Assembly (NCBI RefSeq): GCF_000145255.1
Contig: NC_014394.1
Span: 2,790,001-2,854,000 of the forward strand
DNA: 64,000 nucleotides
Source of the DNA: Gallionella capsiferriformans ES-2
Lineage (GTDB): Bacteria > Pseudomonadota > Gammaproteobacteria > Burkholderiales > Gallionellaceae
Reading direction: 5' to 3'
Shown: positions 1-10,642 of the stretch, in pieces
How positions within the stretch are numbered: position 1 is the first letter of the stretch
How the letters are laid out: each line of letters opens with the position of its first letter
The notes under the pieces: generated by a model
What the model saw: the letters and a program-made list of their open reading frames with translations, nothing else
The model's database searches: none
Told to the model about the DNA's origin: nothing
Position numbers and translations under genes: made by a program

Positions 1-395
1 AAGTCCGTGCGCAACATCAGCCACAATCCGGCCAGCGCGACCCCAAATAGCAAAGCAAAACCGAAGTTGCGCGTCTGTGCCGGCGTCAGCACGCCGTTCT
101 GAATAAAACGACTACCGCCGGTAAACGGAAAGATGCGCTCCACGTTACACGCATCCGTGCCATTTTGCGCATCGTAATAGTCGTTCAGCACGTTGGCCGC
201 CGCGTGCGCCAGCATGGCGAACAACAACGTAGTCAGCGCAAGCATTATGTCAAAGGAGGAACCCGCCAGCTTCGTCACGGCCAAGCCTATCAGGCAAGCC
301 ATCAGACTTGCCGTCAAAAATGCAGGCCGTGTCGCCGCAAAATAGCGCGCGAGCGGATTTTTAAATGCGGCGACCGAAGGCTCCTGCGGCGTCAA
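1..395 (-). CDS. UbiA-family prenyltransferase (5' part; runs off the window)
   Basis: Translating the minus strand from a TTG gives about 131 residues that continue past the window edge. They hold a hydrophobic N-terminal segment and the UbiA-superfamily metal/pyrophosphate signature [11 protein letters not shown] (about residues 69-79), followed by the [14 protein letters not shown] stretch typical of MenA-like enzymes. The family transfers an isoprenyl chain to an aromatic acceptor in the membrane. The acceptor cannot be told from this part. The TTG start overlaps the ruvC stop (TTGA) and is preceded by GGAGG six bases upstream, so translation is probably coupled to ruvC. A quinone-biosynthesis role is inference. 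Confidence 0.75.
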   Translation of the reverse strand, partial: MTPQEPSVAAFKNPLARYFAATRPAFLTASLMACLIGLAVTKLAGSSFDIMLALTTLLFAMLAHAAANVLNDYYDAQNGTDACNVERIFPFTGGSRFIQNGVLTPAQTRNFGFALLFGVALAGLWLMLRTD

Positions 396-934
396 ACCAG
401 CCTCCCGCCGCGCACACGGAATCCTTTGGTCGCCAAAGCGCCTAGCCCCAAACCGCCGTGTGCATGACAAATCGCACAGGCCAGCGCATCGGCCGCATCG
501 GGACTGGGCGTGCCGGATAATTTCAATAAACGCTGTACCATCAGTTGCACCTGTTCCTTATCTGCATGACCGTTTCCGACCACCGCCTGTTTGACTTGCA
601 GCGCGGTATATTCGCCGACCGGCAAATTTGCCAGCACCGCAGCACAAATCGCAGCCCCCCGCGCCTGCCCCAGCAGCAAGGTCGATTGCGGATTGACATT
701 CACGAATACTTTTTCGACCGCCGCCTGATCAGGCTGATGCTGCGTAATGACGACACCCAGTGAATTTAAGATGACTTTCAATCGCTCCGGCAAGTCGCCT
801 GCGGGCGTTTTAATGCAACCGCTGGCAACGTAATGCAGCTGCTGACCCACCTTGTCGATCACCCCGAACCCGGTGATGCGCAGTCCGGGATCGATCCCTA
901 AGATACGGATCGAGGCGCGAGGATTGAGCAACAC
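392..934 (-). CDS. ruvC: RuvC, Holliday junction resolvase
   Basis: Endonuclease that nicks Holliday junctions symmetrically, normally working with RuvAB. The product begins near [15 protein letters not shown], which carries the first catalytic Asp. The second acidic motif is AAVEKVFV and the C-terminal one is [14 protein letters not shown]. An open frame extends about 34 codons further upstream, but the family starts just before RILGIDPG. I chose the GTG giving 180 residues, the normal length, with GGGG six bases upstream; the neighbouring TTG is also possible. It lies 40 bp behind yebC, the usual association. ruvA and ruvB do not follow here: the next gene is a prenyltransferase. Confidence 0.93.
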   Translation of the reverse strand: MLLNPRASIRILGIDPGLRITGFGVIDKVGQQLHYVASGCIKTPAGDLPERLKVILNSLGVVITQHQPDQAAVEKVFVNVNPQSTLLLGQARGAAICAAVLANLPVGEYTALQVKQAVVGNGHADKEQVQLMVQRLLKLSGTPSPDAADALACAICHAHGGLGLGALATKGFRVRGGRLV

Positions 935-974
935 CTGCGACCCCACCTCTAACTCAAGCCTCACTCCTAGTTCC

Positions 975-1700
975 TCAATCCTCAATGACTGCCGTGGTAT
1001 AGACTTCCTGCACGTCGTCCAGATCTTCCAGCGCATCGAGCAGTTTCTGCATCTTTACGGCATCATCGCCGGTAAAAATCACTTCGTTGGCAGGCTTCAT
1101 AATGACTTCGCCAAACTCCGCCTTGTAACCCGCTGTCTCCAGCGCCTGTTTGACGTTAATGAAATCATTGGCAGCCGTGATCACCTCGATACTGCCGTCG
1201 TCATTGGTGGAAATATCTTCCGCTCCCGCATCGAGTGCAACTTCCATCAGACCGTTCTCGTCCGTGCCAGGCGCGAAGATCAACTGCCCGCAATGGGCAA
1301 ACATGAATGCCACCGAGCCGTCCGTCCCGAGATTGCCGCCATATTTCGTGAAAGCGTGGCGCACATCGGCCACCGCGCGCATTTTATTGTCGGTCATGCA
1401 ATCCACCATGACCGCAGCACCGTTAATCCCGTAGCCTTCATAGCGGATTTCCATGTATTGCACGCCTTCGAGCTCACCGCTGCCGCGTTTGATCGCGCGC
1501 TCCACATTATCCTTGGGCATATTGTTGGCATACGCTTTGTCCATCGCCAGACGCAGACGCGGATTACCGGTCGGATCTGACCCACCCATACGGGCTGCCA
1601 CGGTAATTTCCTTGATCAGACGGGTGAAAATTTTACCGCGCTTGGCATCCTGCTTGCCCTTGCGGTGCTGGATATTTGCCCATTTGCTGTGACCTGCCAT
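975..1700 (-). CDS. yebC: YebC/PmpR-family protein
   Basis: A 241-residue protein starting [20 protein letters not shown], the YebC/TACO1 signature. The family is described as a DNA-binding regulator and, more recently, as a ribosome-associated factor easing translation of proline-rich stretches. Length and C-terminal end ([15 protein letters not shown]) are as expected for a full-length member. The frame is open upstream, but the ATG with GGAGAA before it matches the conserved start. It is followed by ruvC on the same strand, a common proteobacterial pairing. Confidence 0.94.
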   Translation of the reverse strand: MAGHSKWANIQHRKGKQDAKRGKIFTRLIKEITVAARMGGSDPTGNPRLRLAMDKAYANNMPKDNVERAIKRGSGELEGVQYMEIRYEGYGINGAAVMVDCMTDNKMRAVADVRHAFTKYGGNLGTDGSVAFMFAHCGQLIFAPGTDENGLMEVALDAGAEDISTNDDGSIEVITAANDFINVKQALETAGYKAEFGEVIMKPANEVIFTGDDAVKMQKLLDALEDLDDVQEVYTTAVIED

Positions 1701-1861
1701 GCTGTTCTCCAAATAAGTATCGCCTGATGTTATCATTTCCACCGGCACAACCCAATACGGGTCATTGCAAAACAGATAGCCATAGCCTGCGAGATAACAC
1801 CAGCGCACCGTGTAAACGCGGCTAAAAAACAGCTGTTGCTTCACCCTCAATCCGGGAAAAC

Positions 1862-2476
1862 ATGAAAACGATACTGATTGCAAATCCGAAAGGCGGCAGC
1901 GGAAAAACCACGCTATCCGTCAATATCGCGGGATTTCTGGCAAACCAAGGTCAACGCGTCGCGATGCTTGATCTTGACCGACAAAAGTCGGCCACCCAGT
2001 GGGTCGCGGCCCGCCCGACCGATTTGCCCGAAATTGTCACCCTAGAATCGAGCAAAGGCGAAGACTGCCTCAACGACTATCTGGTCATCGACAGCCCAGC
2101 CGGATTGCACGGCAAAAATCTCGCCCATGCCTTGAGACTATCTAGCAAAATCATCGTGCCCATCTCGCCATCGATATTCGATCTGAACGCCAGCCGCGAT
2201 TTTCTGGCAATACTGGCCCAGGAAAAAGAGATCCGGGCCGGCCGTTGCCAGATCGGCATCGTCGGCATGCGCATGAATGCGCGCACCCTCGCCGCGACGA
2301 CACTCGAAGAATTTTTGGCCGAATCAGGACTGCCTGTTTTAGCTTATCTGCGCGAAACACAGGTCTATGTCAACGCGGCCTTTGAAGGTAAGTCGCTGTT
2401 TGACCTGCCACCTTATCTGGCTTTTCGCGAACTGGAGCAATGGGATTTTTTGCTCAGCTGGCTGGAGCAAGACTGA
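1862..2476 (+). CDS. Orphan ParA/MinD-type P-loop ATPase
   Basis: A 204-residue ATPase with the deviant Walker A motif KGGSGKTT (residues 10-17), the A' motif [12 protein letters not shown], and a Walker B-like LVIDSPAG. This is the short ParA form without an N-terminal DNA-binding domain. Such proteins position chromosomes, plasmids or large protein complexes using ATP. No parB, parS-like cluster or chemotaxis/carboxysome partner is next to it, so the cargo is unknown. It is transcribed divergently from yebC across about 160 bp and converges on the DUF2721 gene. Confidence 0.8.
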   Translation: MKTILIANPKGGSGKTTLSVNIAGFLANQGQRVAMLDLDRQKSATQWVAARPTDLPEIVTLESSKGEDCLNDYLVIDSPAGLHGKNLAHALRLSSKIIVPISPSIFDLNASRDFLAILAQEKEIRAGRCQIGIVGMRMNARTLAATTLEEFLAESGLPVLAYLRETQVYVNAAFEGKSLFDLPPYLAFRELEQWDFLLSWLEQD

Positions 2477-2541
2477 ATACACCGTAAAGATCGGGCGCAT
2501 GCGGCCTTGGAATGACGTCCGCAGTCAATATAACGCTGAGG

Positions 2542-2979
2542 CTATTTATGCGGATTGAGGAAAGTGACTTCCCTGGAAGCCAGGGATATCTCCATTAAAA
2601 AGCAAAGTAGTCCGCTTATTAAAAAAGTCATCGCTGCGATAAACGGCAGCGCGATAAAATCCGGCGCATTCAACGCCAACTTCACCTCGACAAAAAGGGA
2701 GACGATGGACACGCTTACACATAGTGCCGCCAGCGTGATTAACCCGATCGAACGCCGAATCCAAGCCGTTCTTCTTACGATGATATTAAACTCACCTTGA
2801 TATTTCAAAACATCCGCTTCGTTCATAGCATAGAGTATGCGAGCGCGGTCAACCGCCCTGCCAAGCCGGTTGACCAGAACAGCCAGAATCGAACCGACGC
2901 CCGTTAATAAAAAAACAGGGGCTACCGCATCTCGTATAGCGACCGATACACTTTGCACTTCTGAAAGGTTGTTCAACAT
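2542..2979 (-). CDS. DUF2721 membrane protein
   Basis: A 145-residue protein from the ATG at MLNNLSEVQ; an upstream in-frame extension exists but has no family match I recognise. Features are an N-terminal hydrophobic segment with LLTGVGSILAVLVNRLGRAVDRAR, the hallmark of DUF2721, and two further hydrophobic helices near residues 70-90 and 100-120. Probably an inner-membrane protein of unknown function. It converges with the ParA gene and has no obvious operon partner. Confidence 0.7.
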   Translation of the reverse strand: MLNNLSEVQSVSVAIRDAVAPVFLLTGVGSILAVLVNRLGRAVDRARILYAMNEADVLKYQGEFNIIVRRTAWIRRSIGLITLAALCVSVSIVSLFVEVKLALNAPDFIALPFIAAMTFLISGLLCFLMEISLASREVTFLNPHK

Positions 2980-3194
2980 AGCTATCCACTTCGATCCCAA
3001 AAAAGGCACCCTGCCGTCAGGCATACATAAATCGCCAGCCTGTGTTGATTCCAAGCGATACCTTCATACAGCTTACCGCTGGTCAGCAAAGGTCGTTTTT
3101 GCCGATTAGTTACCTACCGGATGCAGCTGACAAACGGCACGGCAAGTCAACACAAAAACCGCCCGGTTAAACCTTTGTACAAATAGCCGGTGAG

Positions 3195-3428
3195 TTATTC
3201 CACCTCGCCGTGCACGGCCTCCAGCGCATCCTTCAACGTCTCTTCACGCAAGGCATTGAGGGCTTCTGACAGTCGCTCCGCATCCTCCACAACCTCGCGC
3301 GGCAAATCTTGCGCATTCGCATGCGAAATCAATGCAGCGGCCACACCCGCGACCTTTAATAACGATGCGCGTTCCTGCATCAGCATTTCCACTTCTTCGG
3401 CCAGCAAGGCCACTTCCTGTTTATTCAT
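3195..3428 (-). CDS. Small acidic helical protein, unknown
   Basis: A 77-residue acidic protein predicted to be almost wholly alpha-helical, with many Glu, Leu and Ala residues in heptad-like order (VALLAEEVEMLMQERASLL). The ATG was preferred over an upstream TTG because GGAG lies at a good distance before it. No family recognised. It sits 24 bp downstream of maeB on the same strand and could be co-transcribed. Confidence 0.55.
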   Translation of the reverse strand: MNKQEVALLAEEVEMLMQERASLLKVAGVAAALISHANAQDLPREVVEDAERLSEALNALREETLKDALEAVHGEVE

Positions 3429-3452
3429 TTTTTTCTCCAAAATTCTAATGCG

Positions 3453-5723
3453 TTAGTGCGTATTAACCGCAGCCACCGCCAGCGCACTCATATTCACAAT
3501 ACGACGCGCGGTTGCGGTCGATGTCAGTATATGCGCGGACTTGTTTGCCCCCAGCAGGATAGAGCCGATCGTCACGCCATTGCTTCCCGCCATTTTCAGC
3601 AAATTATAGGAAATATTCGCTGCATCCAGATTCGGCATGATCAGTAAATTTGCACAGCCCTTCAAACGCGATGCGGGGAATATTTCTGAGCGCAGGCTCT
3701 CGGACAGCGCCGCATCGCCGTGCAATTCGCCTTCCACTTCGAGATCCGGCGCCATCTGCTCGAGCAATTCACGCGCCCGGCTCATCTTGCGTGCAGACGG
3801 ATTGTCGTGACTGCCAAAACTCGAATGCGACAGCAAGGCGACCTTAGGCAGCAAGCCAAAACGGCGCACTTCTTCAGCGGCCAGCATCGTCATCTCGGCG
3901 ATTTCTTCCGCGCTAGGGTCCAGATTGACGTGAGTATCGCAGATAAACAGCGTGTGATGCGGCAGCATCAGAATATTCATCGCAGCATACACGGACACGC
4001 CGCGACTGTGACCGATGACCTGATCGATATACAGCAGGTGCATCAGCGGCTGAAAAATCGTGCCGCACAGCATGGCATCCGCGTGATTGGTGCGCACCAG
4101 CATCGCCGCGATCAGGGTCGTGCGCCTGCGCATCTCGCGCTTGGCAGAATCGAGCGTGACACCACGGCGCTGGGTCAATCGATGGTATTCGGTATAAAAC
4201 TCGCGGTAACGAGGATCGTTCTCGGTATTCACCAGTTCAAAATCGACCCCGGCACGGATGCGCAAGCCAAGCTTCGCGATGCGCTGCTCGATAACGGCAG
4301 GACGCCCCACCAGGATCGGATAGGCGATGCCTTCATCGACCACGGTCTGCACCGCGTGCAGCACCCGCACGTCTTCGCCCTCCGCATACACCAGACGCTT
4401 AGGTGCGCGGCGCGCCGCTTCGAATACCGGCTTCATCAGCATATTGGAATGATACAAAAACCCCTGCAGCTGTTCGCGATAGGCATCCATGTCAGCAATC
4501 GGTCTGGCGGCCACGCCCGAGTCCATCGCAGCCTGGGCCACAGCCGGCGCAATACGCGTAATCAGGCGAGGGTCAAACGGCTTTGGAATCAGATAATCGA
4601 CGCCGAATGACATCTCCTCGTCGCCATAAGCCGTGGCCACTTCATCAGATTGTTCTGCCTGCGCCAAGCCCGCAATCGCATACACGGCCGCCTGCTTCAT
4701 CGCTTCGTTGATCGTTGATGCGCCGACATCGAGCGCCCCTCTGAAAATATAGGGGAAACACAGCGCGTTATTGACCTGATTCGGGTAATCGGAACGCCCT
4801 GTGGCAAGAATCGCATCCGGACGCACGGCGCGTGCCAATTCCGGCAATATTTCAGGTGTAGGATTGGCCAGCGCGAAAATCAGCGGCTGATTGGCCATTT
4901 GCGCGACCATCTCAGGTTTGAGCACCCCGCCCGCCGATAACCCCAGAAATACGTCAGCGCCTGCAATCACCTCGCCCAAGGTGCGCGCTGTCGTTGCCAC
5001 CGCATAACGCGCCTTGTTGTCATCCATCTGTTCGAGCCGCCCTTGATAGACCACGCCTGCGATATCGGTGACCACGATATTTTCCATGCGCACACCAAGA
5101 CCCACCAGCATATCCAGACAGGCCAAGGCCGCGGCACCCGCGCCTGACACCACCAGTTTAATCTGATCGATGCTTTTGCCCACTACCTTCAAACCGTTGA
5201 GCAAGGCCGCCCCCACGATGATCGAGGTACCGTGCTGATCGTCATGAAATACGGGGATTTTCATCCGCTCACGCAACTTGCGCTCGATATAAAAACACTC
5301 CGGCGCCTTGATGTCTTCGAGATTGATCCCGCCAAAGGTGGGTTCAAGCGACGCAATGATGTCGACCAGCTTGTCAGGGTCTAATTCGTCAATTTCCAGA
5401 TCGAACACATCGATACCGGCAAATTTTTTGAACAGCACCCCTTTGCCTTCCATGACGGGCTTCGCCGCCAGAGGGCCGATTGCCCCCAACCCCAGCACTG
5501 CCGTCCCGTTGGTGATCACTGCGACCAGATTGCCGCGCGCCGTCATATTGCGCACCTCAAGCGGATTTTCGACGATCAATTCGCACGCAGCCGCCACACC
5601 GGGAGAATACGCAAGCGCTAGATCCCGCTGCGTAATCATCGGCTTAGTTGCATTTACCGATATTTTTCCCGCGGGGGATAGCCGATGATATTGCAGCGCG
5701 GCTTCGCGAAATTGCTTATCCAT
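3453..5723 (-). CDS. maeB: NADP-dependent malic enzyme with phosphotransacetylase-like domain
   Basis: Oxidative decarboxylation of malate to pyruvate in the cytoplasm, giving NADPH. The 756 residues match the MaeB architecture. An N-terminal malic domain holds [13 protein letters not shown] and the metal/substrate region [11 protein letters not shown]. An NAD(P)-binding domain has [16 protein letters not shown]. From about residue 430 there is a C-terminal PTA-like domain, which in E. coli MaeB is regulatory rather than catalytic. Start ATG at [10 protein letters not shown] is standard. Confidence 0.95.
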   Translation of the reverse strand: MDKQFREAALQYHRLSPAGKISVNATKPMITQRDLALAYSPGVAAACELIVENPLEVRNMTARGNLVAVITNGTAVLGLGAIGPLAAKPVMEGKGVLFKKFAGIDVFDLEIDELDPDKLVDIIASLEPTFGGINLEDIKAPECFYIERKLRERMKIPVFHDDQHGTSIIVGAALLNGLKVVGKSIDQIKLVVSGAGAAALACLDMLVGLGVRMENIVVTDIAGVVYQGRLEQMDDNKARYAVATTARTLGEVIAGADVFLGLSAGGVLKPEMVAQMANQPLIFALANPTPEILPELARAVRPDAILATGRSDYPNQVNNALCFPYIFRGALDVGASTINEAMKQAAVYAIAGLAQAEQSDEVATAYGDEEMSFGVDYLIPKPFDPRLITRIAPAVAQAAMDSGVAARPIADMDAYREQLQGFLYHSNMLMKPVFEAARRAPKRLVYAEGEDVRVLHAVQTVVDEGIAYPILVGRPAVIEQRIAKLGLRIRAGVDFELVNTENDPRYREFYTEYHRLTQRRGVTLDSAKREMRRRTTLIAAMLVRTNHADAMLCGTIFQPLMHLLYIDQVIGHSRGVSVYAAMNILMLPHHTLFICDTHVNLDPSAEEIAEMTMLAAEEVRRFGLLPKVALLSHSSFGSHDNPSARKMSRARELLEQMAPDLEVEGELHGDAALSESLRSEIFPASRLKGCANLLIMPNLDAANISYNLLKMAGSNGVTIGSILLGANKSAHILTSTATARRIVNMSALAVAAVNTH

Positions 5724-5814
5724 GACTTTTCCCTAAAATATTGAATCGCAAAAATGGCACGGCAGGACGACAAGATGCTCATACTACACCGCAAACCTTG
5801 ATTTCATGACACCT

Positions 5815-8800
5815 TCACTTCATCGCCAGCAGCATTTTTTCCAGTCGCTTTACCGACACGATCACCGGCGTTTTAAGCTCCTGAGCAAACAAGGAGACGC
5901 GCAATTCCTGCAACAACCAGGCAAACTCGACGAAACGCGGATCAGGCTTGCCCTGCTTGGTCTGCTTTTGTAATGCCTGCAACAAGGGTTGCAGCTGCGT
6001 CATGCATTGCGCATCGCGGGCCGGATTGCTGCGCAGCTTTTCGATGCGCAGATTGATCGCTTTAAGATAGCGCGGCACGTGTTGCAAGCGCTCATAGGGC
6101 GTGTCGGCGACAAAACGTTTGGGCAGCAACCATTCGAGTTGTGCGCGTATATCGGCGCTCGCCTGCGCGCTGGATTTAATTTGCGGAAGGCACTTTTGCA
6201 GCGCCTGATGTTCGCTCAATACCTGTGCAATCAGACGCGCCAATTCCTGCGCGATCAGCAGCAAACGGTTTTTAGCGTCTTTGGCACGGGCGATGAAGGC
6301 GGCCTCATTGACCGGCAACGGATCGTTGAGACAACCCTTATCGAACGCCATCGCCAATATCTGCTGATGCAATTCCTGCTGCGTGCCAAAAGGCATGAAC
6401 AACATCCCTAATCGCTGCGCATCGGGCAGATTTTTTTCCAGATACTTGACCTGCTCCTTCAGAGCCAGCATGAACAAACGGCGCAAACCTGCGCGATGGG
6501 CGGCCTCTGCGGCATCGCGTGTATCAAACGCGCGCAGTACGACCGCATCGGTTTCATCCACCAGCGCGTTATACAGGGTGACTCTTTGCCCTGCACGGTC
6601 AACCTCGCGCGTATCGACAAAGCTACCAAACCCCCAAGTCGTGTGCCGCTGTTCGGTCAGACGTTCCTGTTTATCGACCGTCACGGCAGCGATCACGGGC
6701 GCTGCGTGCGGCGCCAGTTCACTATGCAACTGAGCAAAATTGCGCGACAGGCCTAACTGCCTGCCATGCTCGTCCAGCACGCGAAAATTCATCAGCAAAT
6801 GTGCGGGTAACTGCTCAAGACGAAACGCATCCAGCGGCACATCGAGCTGTTTTTGTTCGCGGATATAGCGGGCTAATGCCAGCAGCAAAGAGAGATTCGC
6901 AGGCGGCACATCGCGCACAAATCGTGCTGCAAATTCCGGTACTGGCACGAGATTGCGACGAATCTTTTGCGGCAGGGTCTTGACCAGTTGCACGATCTTT
7001 TCCGGTAGCAGCCCCGGAATCAGCCATTCGCAACGGGCCGCCGTCACCTGATTGATCAGCGCCAGCGGCACCGTAAAGGTGATGCCATCATCATTCTTGC
7101 CCGGCGAAAAGTTGTAACTCAGCGCAAAACTGACATTATCGATTTTCATTTGCGGCGGAAACTGGTCGGTCGTAATCCCGGCCGCCTCGTGACGCATCAA
7201 ATCGTCTTTCTTCAAATACAGCAGCTTGGCGTCCGTACGCTCAGCCTCTTTGCGCCACGACTCAAAGGTCGCTCCGTTATGAATATGCGGCGCAATGCGA
7301 CTGTCATAAAAGGCAAAAATCAGCTCGTCATCCACCAGCACGTCGGGGCGACGCGCCTTGTGCTCCAGCGCCTCGATCTCGGCGATCAGTTTTTGATTGA
7401 AGGCAAAAAACGGCGCACGCGTATCGAATTCGCCCTCTACCAGCGCCTGACGAATAAACACCTCACGGGATTCAGGCACATTCATCGGTCCGTAATGCAC
7501 GCGTTTTTTGGCATTGAGCAACAAACCGTGTAAGGTACTGCGCTCGAAGGCTACCACTTGTGCGGGCTTTTTCTCCCAATGGGGATCGTAATAATGCCGC
7601 TTGATCAGATGATCGCCGACCTCCTCCAGCCATTCGGCCTCGATTCGGGCCACGCAGCGCGCATACAAACGATGCGTCTCGATCAACTCTCCTGCCATCA
7701 CCCACTTCGCGCCTTTTTTTGCTAAGACTGAATTAGGTGCAATGAAGAATTTGATGCCGCGCGCACCCATGTACTCATTGCCTTCTACGCCCTTCATGCC
7801 GATATTGCCGAGCAGACCGCACAACAGCGCTTTATGTATTTGCTCGTAGCTGGCCGGCAACTCATTTTCACGCATACCCATTTCGGTTACCTGCGTGTGC
7901 AACTGCTGATACAACTCGCGCCACTCGCGCAGCCGCAGCGGCGAGAGGAAATTCTTGCGGCATTCTTCGCTGAACAAGCGATTGGATTGTTTGTGCGCAA
8001 GCGCCTGTTCAAACCACGCCCACATTTTAATAAACGCCAAAAAATCCGATCGCTCATCCGCAAAACGTTTATGCGCGGCGTCGGCTGCCTCCTGACGATC
8101 CAGCGGACGTTCACGCGGATCTTGCACCGATAGCGCACTGGCAATAATCAGAATTTCCGTCAGGCACTGATATTGCCTTCCCGCCAGCAAAAGTCGTGAA
8201 ATCTTCGGATCTAACGGCAATTTAGCGAGTTCATGACCTAATTTGGTTAAATTTCGCTCATCATCAATTGCGTTTAGCTCGGATAGCAACTGATAGCCGT
8301 CTGCAATCATGCGCGGCGTAGGCGGTTCAATGAACGGAAATTCGCCAATCTCACCCAGTTCCAGCGCGCTCATGCGCAAAATCACGGTAGCCAGTGACAC
8401 TCTGAAGATTTCAGGATCAGTGAACTCATTTCGCAACAAAAAGTCAGCTTCGTCGTACAAACGAATGCAAATACCACTCATCACACGGCCACAACGCCCC
8501 GAGCGCTGATTAGCCGCTGCGCGGGAAATTTTTTCGATATGCAGCTGTTCGACCTTCTGCCTAATGCTGTAACGATTCACCCTTGCCAGCCCGCAGTCAA
8601 TCACATAGCCAATATTAGGCACAGTTAACGATGTTTCAGCGACATTCGTCGCAAGAACCACGCGCCGACCATGCCCGGTCTTGAATACCTTATCCTGCTC
8701 GGAGGCGGACAGGCGCGAGAACAGTGGCAGGATTTCAATGCCTTTAGGATGATGGCGACGCAAGGCTTCCGCCGTATCGCGTATCTCGCGCTCACCAGGC

Positions 8801-9543
8801 AGGAACACCAGCACATCACCGCGCAAACCGCCGGCGGCCAATTCATCGAGCGCGGCACTCACGGCTTTCGGCACATCCTGCGCCTCGCCCTCATCGCTGA
8901 TCTGCAAAGGCCGGTAGCGGGTTTCGACCGGATAACTGCGCCCCGACACCTCGACTACCACCGCGCCGAAATGCTTGGCGAACCGGTCGGCATCTAACGT
9001 TGCAGAGGTGATGATGAGTTTCAGATCGCGGCGTTTTGGCAGTAACTGTTTTAAGTAACCCAGCAAAAAATCGATATTAAGACTGCGCTCGTGCGCTTCA
9101 TCGATAATGATCGTGTCATAACGGCGCAGCAGCGGATCGCTGTGGATTTCCGCCAGCAAAATGCCGTCCGTCATCAGTTTGATCACGGTATCCGCAGAGA
9201 CCTTGTCGTGGAACCGCACCTTGTAACCCACCAGGCCACCGAGTTCAGTTTTAAGTTCGGCCGCGATGCGATTCGCCACCGTCCGTGCCGCCACCCGGCG
9301 CGGCTGGGTATGCCCGATCGCGCCCAGCACGCCGCGCCCCAGCGTCAGACAGATTTTCGGCAACTGCGTTGTCTTGCCGGAACCCGTTTCACCGCAAACA
9401 ATGACGACCTGGTTATCGCGAATGGCCCGCGCCAGATCCTCCCGCCTTGCAACGACAGGCAGCTCGGCAGGAAACGCTATGCCCGTCAGCGCATCAATCC
9501 GCGACTTGCGGCGCAGCGCGGCAGCAGATAGCGGGGCACTCAT
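5815..9543 (-). CDS. hrpA: HrpA-type ATP-dependent DEAH RNA helicase
   Basis: About 1242 residues, close to E. coli HrpA. Helicase motifs are in order: Walker A CGETGSGKTTQLPK, DEAH box in IIDEAHERSLNIDF, motif III SATLDADRF, and motif VI QRSGRCGRV. Then come the HA2/OB-fold region and the long C-terminal DUF3418-type extension typical of HrpA. The family remodels RNA and has been linked to mRNA processing and rescue of stalled ribosomes. The chosen ATG (MSAPLSAAALRRK) has GGAGG upstream; the frame is open for 29 more codons without family resemblance. It stands alone between maeB and the EamA gene, same strand. Confidence 0.94.
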   Translation of the reverse strand: MSAPLSAAALRRKSRIDALTGIAFPAELPVVARREDLARAIRDNQVVIVCGETGSGKTTQLPKICLTLGRGVLGAIGHTQPRRVAARTVANRIAAELKTELGGLVGYKVRFHDKVSADTVIKLMTDGILLAEIHSDPLLRRYDTIIIDEAHERSLNIDFLLGYLKQLLPKRRDLKLIITSATLDADRFAKHFGAVVVEVSGRSYPVETRYRPLQISDEGEAQDVPKAVSAALDELAAGGLRGDVLVFLPGEREIRDTAEALRRHHPKGIEILPLFSRLSASEQDKVFKTGHGRRVVLATNVAETSLTVPNIGYVIDCGLARVNRYSIRQKVEQLHIEKISRAAANQRSGRCGRVMSGICIRLYDEADFLLRNEFTDPEIFRVSLATVILRMSALELGEIGEFPFIEPPTPRMIADGYQLLSELNAIDDERNLTKLGHELAKLPLDPKISRLLLAGRQYQCLTEILIIASALSVQDPRERPLDRQEAADAAHKRFADERSDFLAFIKMWAWFEQALAHKQSNRLFSEECRKNFLSPLRLREWRELYQQLHTQVTEMGMRENELPASYEQIHKALLCGLLGNIGMKGVEGNEYMGARGIKFFIAPNSVLAKKGAKWVMAGELIETHRLYARCVARIEAEWLEEVGDHLIKRHYYDPHWEKKPAQVVAFERSTLHGLLLNAKKRVHYGPMNVPESREVFIRQALVEGEFDTRAPFFAFNQKLIAEIEALEHKARRPDVLVDDELIFAFYDSRIAPHIHNGATFESWRKEAERTDAKLLYLKKDDLMRHEAAGITTDQFPPQMKIDNVSFALSYNFSPGKNDDGITFTVPLALINQVTAARCEWLIPGLLPEKIVQLVKTLPQKIRRNLVPVPEFAARFVRDVPPANLSLLLALARYIREQKQLDVPLDAFRLEQLPAHLLMNFRVLDEHGRQLGLSRNFAQLHSELAPHAAPVIAAVTVDKQERLTEQRHTTWGFGSFVDTREVDRAGQRVTLYNALVDETDAVVLRAFDTRDAAEAAHRAGLRRLFMLALKEQVKYLEKNLPDAQRLGMLFMPFGTQQELHQQILAMAFDKGCLNDPLPVNEAAFIARAKDAKNRLLLIAQELARLIAQVLSEHQALQKCLPQIKSSAQASADIRAQLEWLLPKRFVADTPYERLQHVPRYLKAINLRIEKLRSNPARDAQCMTQLQPLLQALQKQTKQGKPDPRFVEFAWLLQELRVSLFAQELKTPVIVSVKRLEKMLLAMK

Positions 9544-9670
9544 ACGCACCTCCGCATCGATACGGCATTCAGAACAGATTGATGCATGATCACTAATCGC
9601 AACAGGATAAGGTTTTTCAAGAAACACCACAGGGAAATTTTCAGTATCGATTTTATCACGGCAGCGCTCC

Positions 9671-10564
9671 TCACTCTGTACGCGACGGAATCAGGATCGG
9701 GATGTAGCGCTCACCCCAGCGGTGCACACACAAGCCCAGCAAGATAAAGACCGTACCGAACCAAACTTGCGGCAACACCGCCTCGTTATTCAATCCGTGC
9801 CCCAGCAGCAGCGCCATCACCGGCGTAATCAGGTTGATCAGGGCAATGCGCCCCGTATCCATATGTTTGATCATGTAGTAATACAGCATAAACCCCACCA
9901 CAGACCCGACCACCCCCAGATAGACGATCGCCGTCAAGGCGCGCGTCTCAATCGAGGCAGACCATGATTCCCCTGACAGCCACCAGGCGAGGAAAAACAG
10001 TGGCAGGCCCACACTCAGGCTCCCTAACGTGGTTGCCAGCGGCGGGCTGTTATCGCCCACTTTCTTGATCCAGACCAGCCCTAGCGCCTGAATCAGCACA
10101 GCGAGCACCAAGGCTGCCAGACCGAGTGCCGCCCCCTCGCCCAGATGCAGCGCGCCCCAAAACACCATCAGCAAGCCGGATAGCCCGAGCAGGATACCCG
10201 CCAGCTTATGACGTGTCACCGCCTCCTCTTTGAGCCACACCATGGCACCTAAACTCGTGATCAGCGGCGACATGCCGAACAGCACCGAGATCATGCCTGA
10301 GCTGACATATTGAGACGCCCAATAGGCCAACACCATCGTGCCGAACATGCTGGAGCCACTCGCCAGATAGCTATGCAGCGCGCGGCGATGCAGCGGGAAT
10401 CGAACGCGAAACAGCAGCAGCAACAGCGCGCACAACACAACGCCTATGATCATGCGCGAGAGCACGGCAAAGCTAAATCCCGCCCCCAGCGCGCTCCATT
10501 TTATGGCGAGCGGCGTCGTCGACCAGATCAGCACAACCGAAATAAAGGCAGCTGGCAAATACAT
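9671..10564 (-). CDS. EamA/DMT-family transporter
   Basis: A 297-residue membrane protein with about ten hydrophobic helices arranged as two EamA repeats; the second repeat begins near LGLAALVLAVLIQALGLVW. The drug/metabolite transporter superfamily exports small metabolites or amino acids through the inner membrane. Substrate cannot be predicted from the sequence. It lies downstream of the FapA-like gene on the same strand but is separated by a hairpin, so it is probably its own unit. Confidence 0.85.
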   Translation of the reverse strand: MYLPAAFISVVLIWSTTPLAIKWSALGAGFSFAVLSRMIIGVVLCALLLLLFRVRFPLHRRALHSYLASGSSMFGTMVLAYWASQYVSSGMISVLFGMSPLITSLGAMVWLKEEAVTRHKLAGILLGLSGLLMVFWGALHLGEGAALGLAALVLAVLIQALGLVWIKKVGDNSPPLATTLGSLSVGLPLFFLAWWLSGESWSASIETRALTAIVYLGVVGSVVGFMLYYYMIKHMDTGRIALINLITPVMALLLGHGLNNEAVLPQVWFGTVFILLGLCVHRWGERYIPILIPSRTE

Positions 10565-10594
10565 AATGCTCCGATGAAATGCGTTACAACAAAG

Positions 10595-10615
10595 AAGGCC
10601 ACGACGTGTGGCCTT
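10595..10615 (-). terminator. Hairpin between FapA-like gene and EamA gene
   Basis: An 8-bp perfect stem AAGGCCAC/GTGGCCTT with a five-base loop lies just after the DUF342 gene. On the minus strand it is followed by a modest T-rich stretch (CTTTGTTG). A likely but weak intrinsic terminator. Confidence 0.5.
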
Positions 10616-10642
10616 AGTTACTCGATGCGCCGATTCTACACC

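Noticed and set aside
3720..4610. Long open frame of about 296 codons on the plus strand inside maeB
   Set aside because: Antisense to a full-length, well conserved enzyme, rich in His/Arg/Gln as is usual for shadow frames in GC-rich genes, and no family resemblance.
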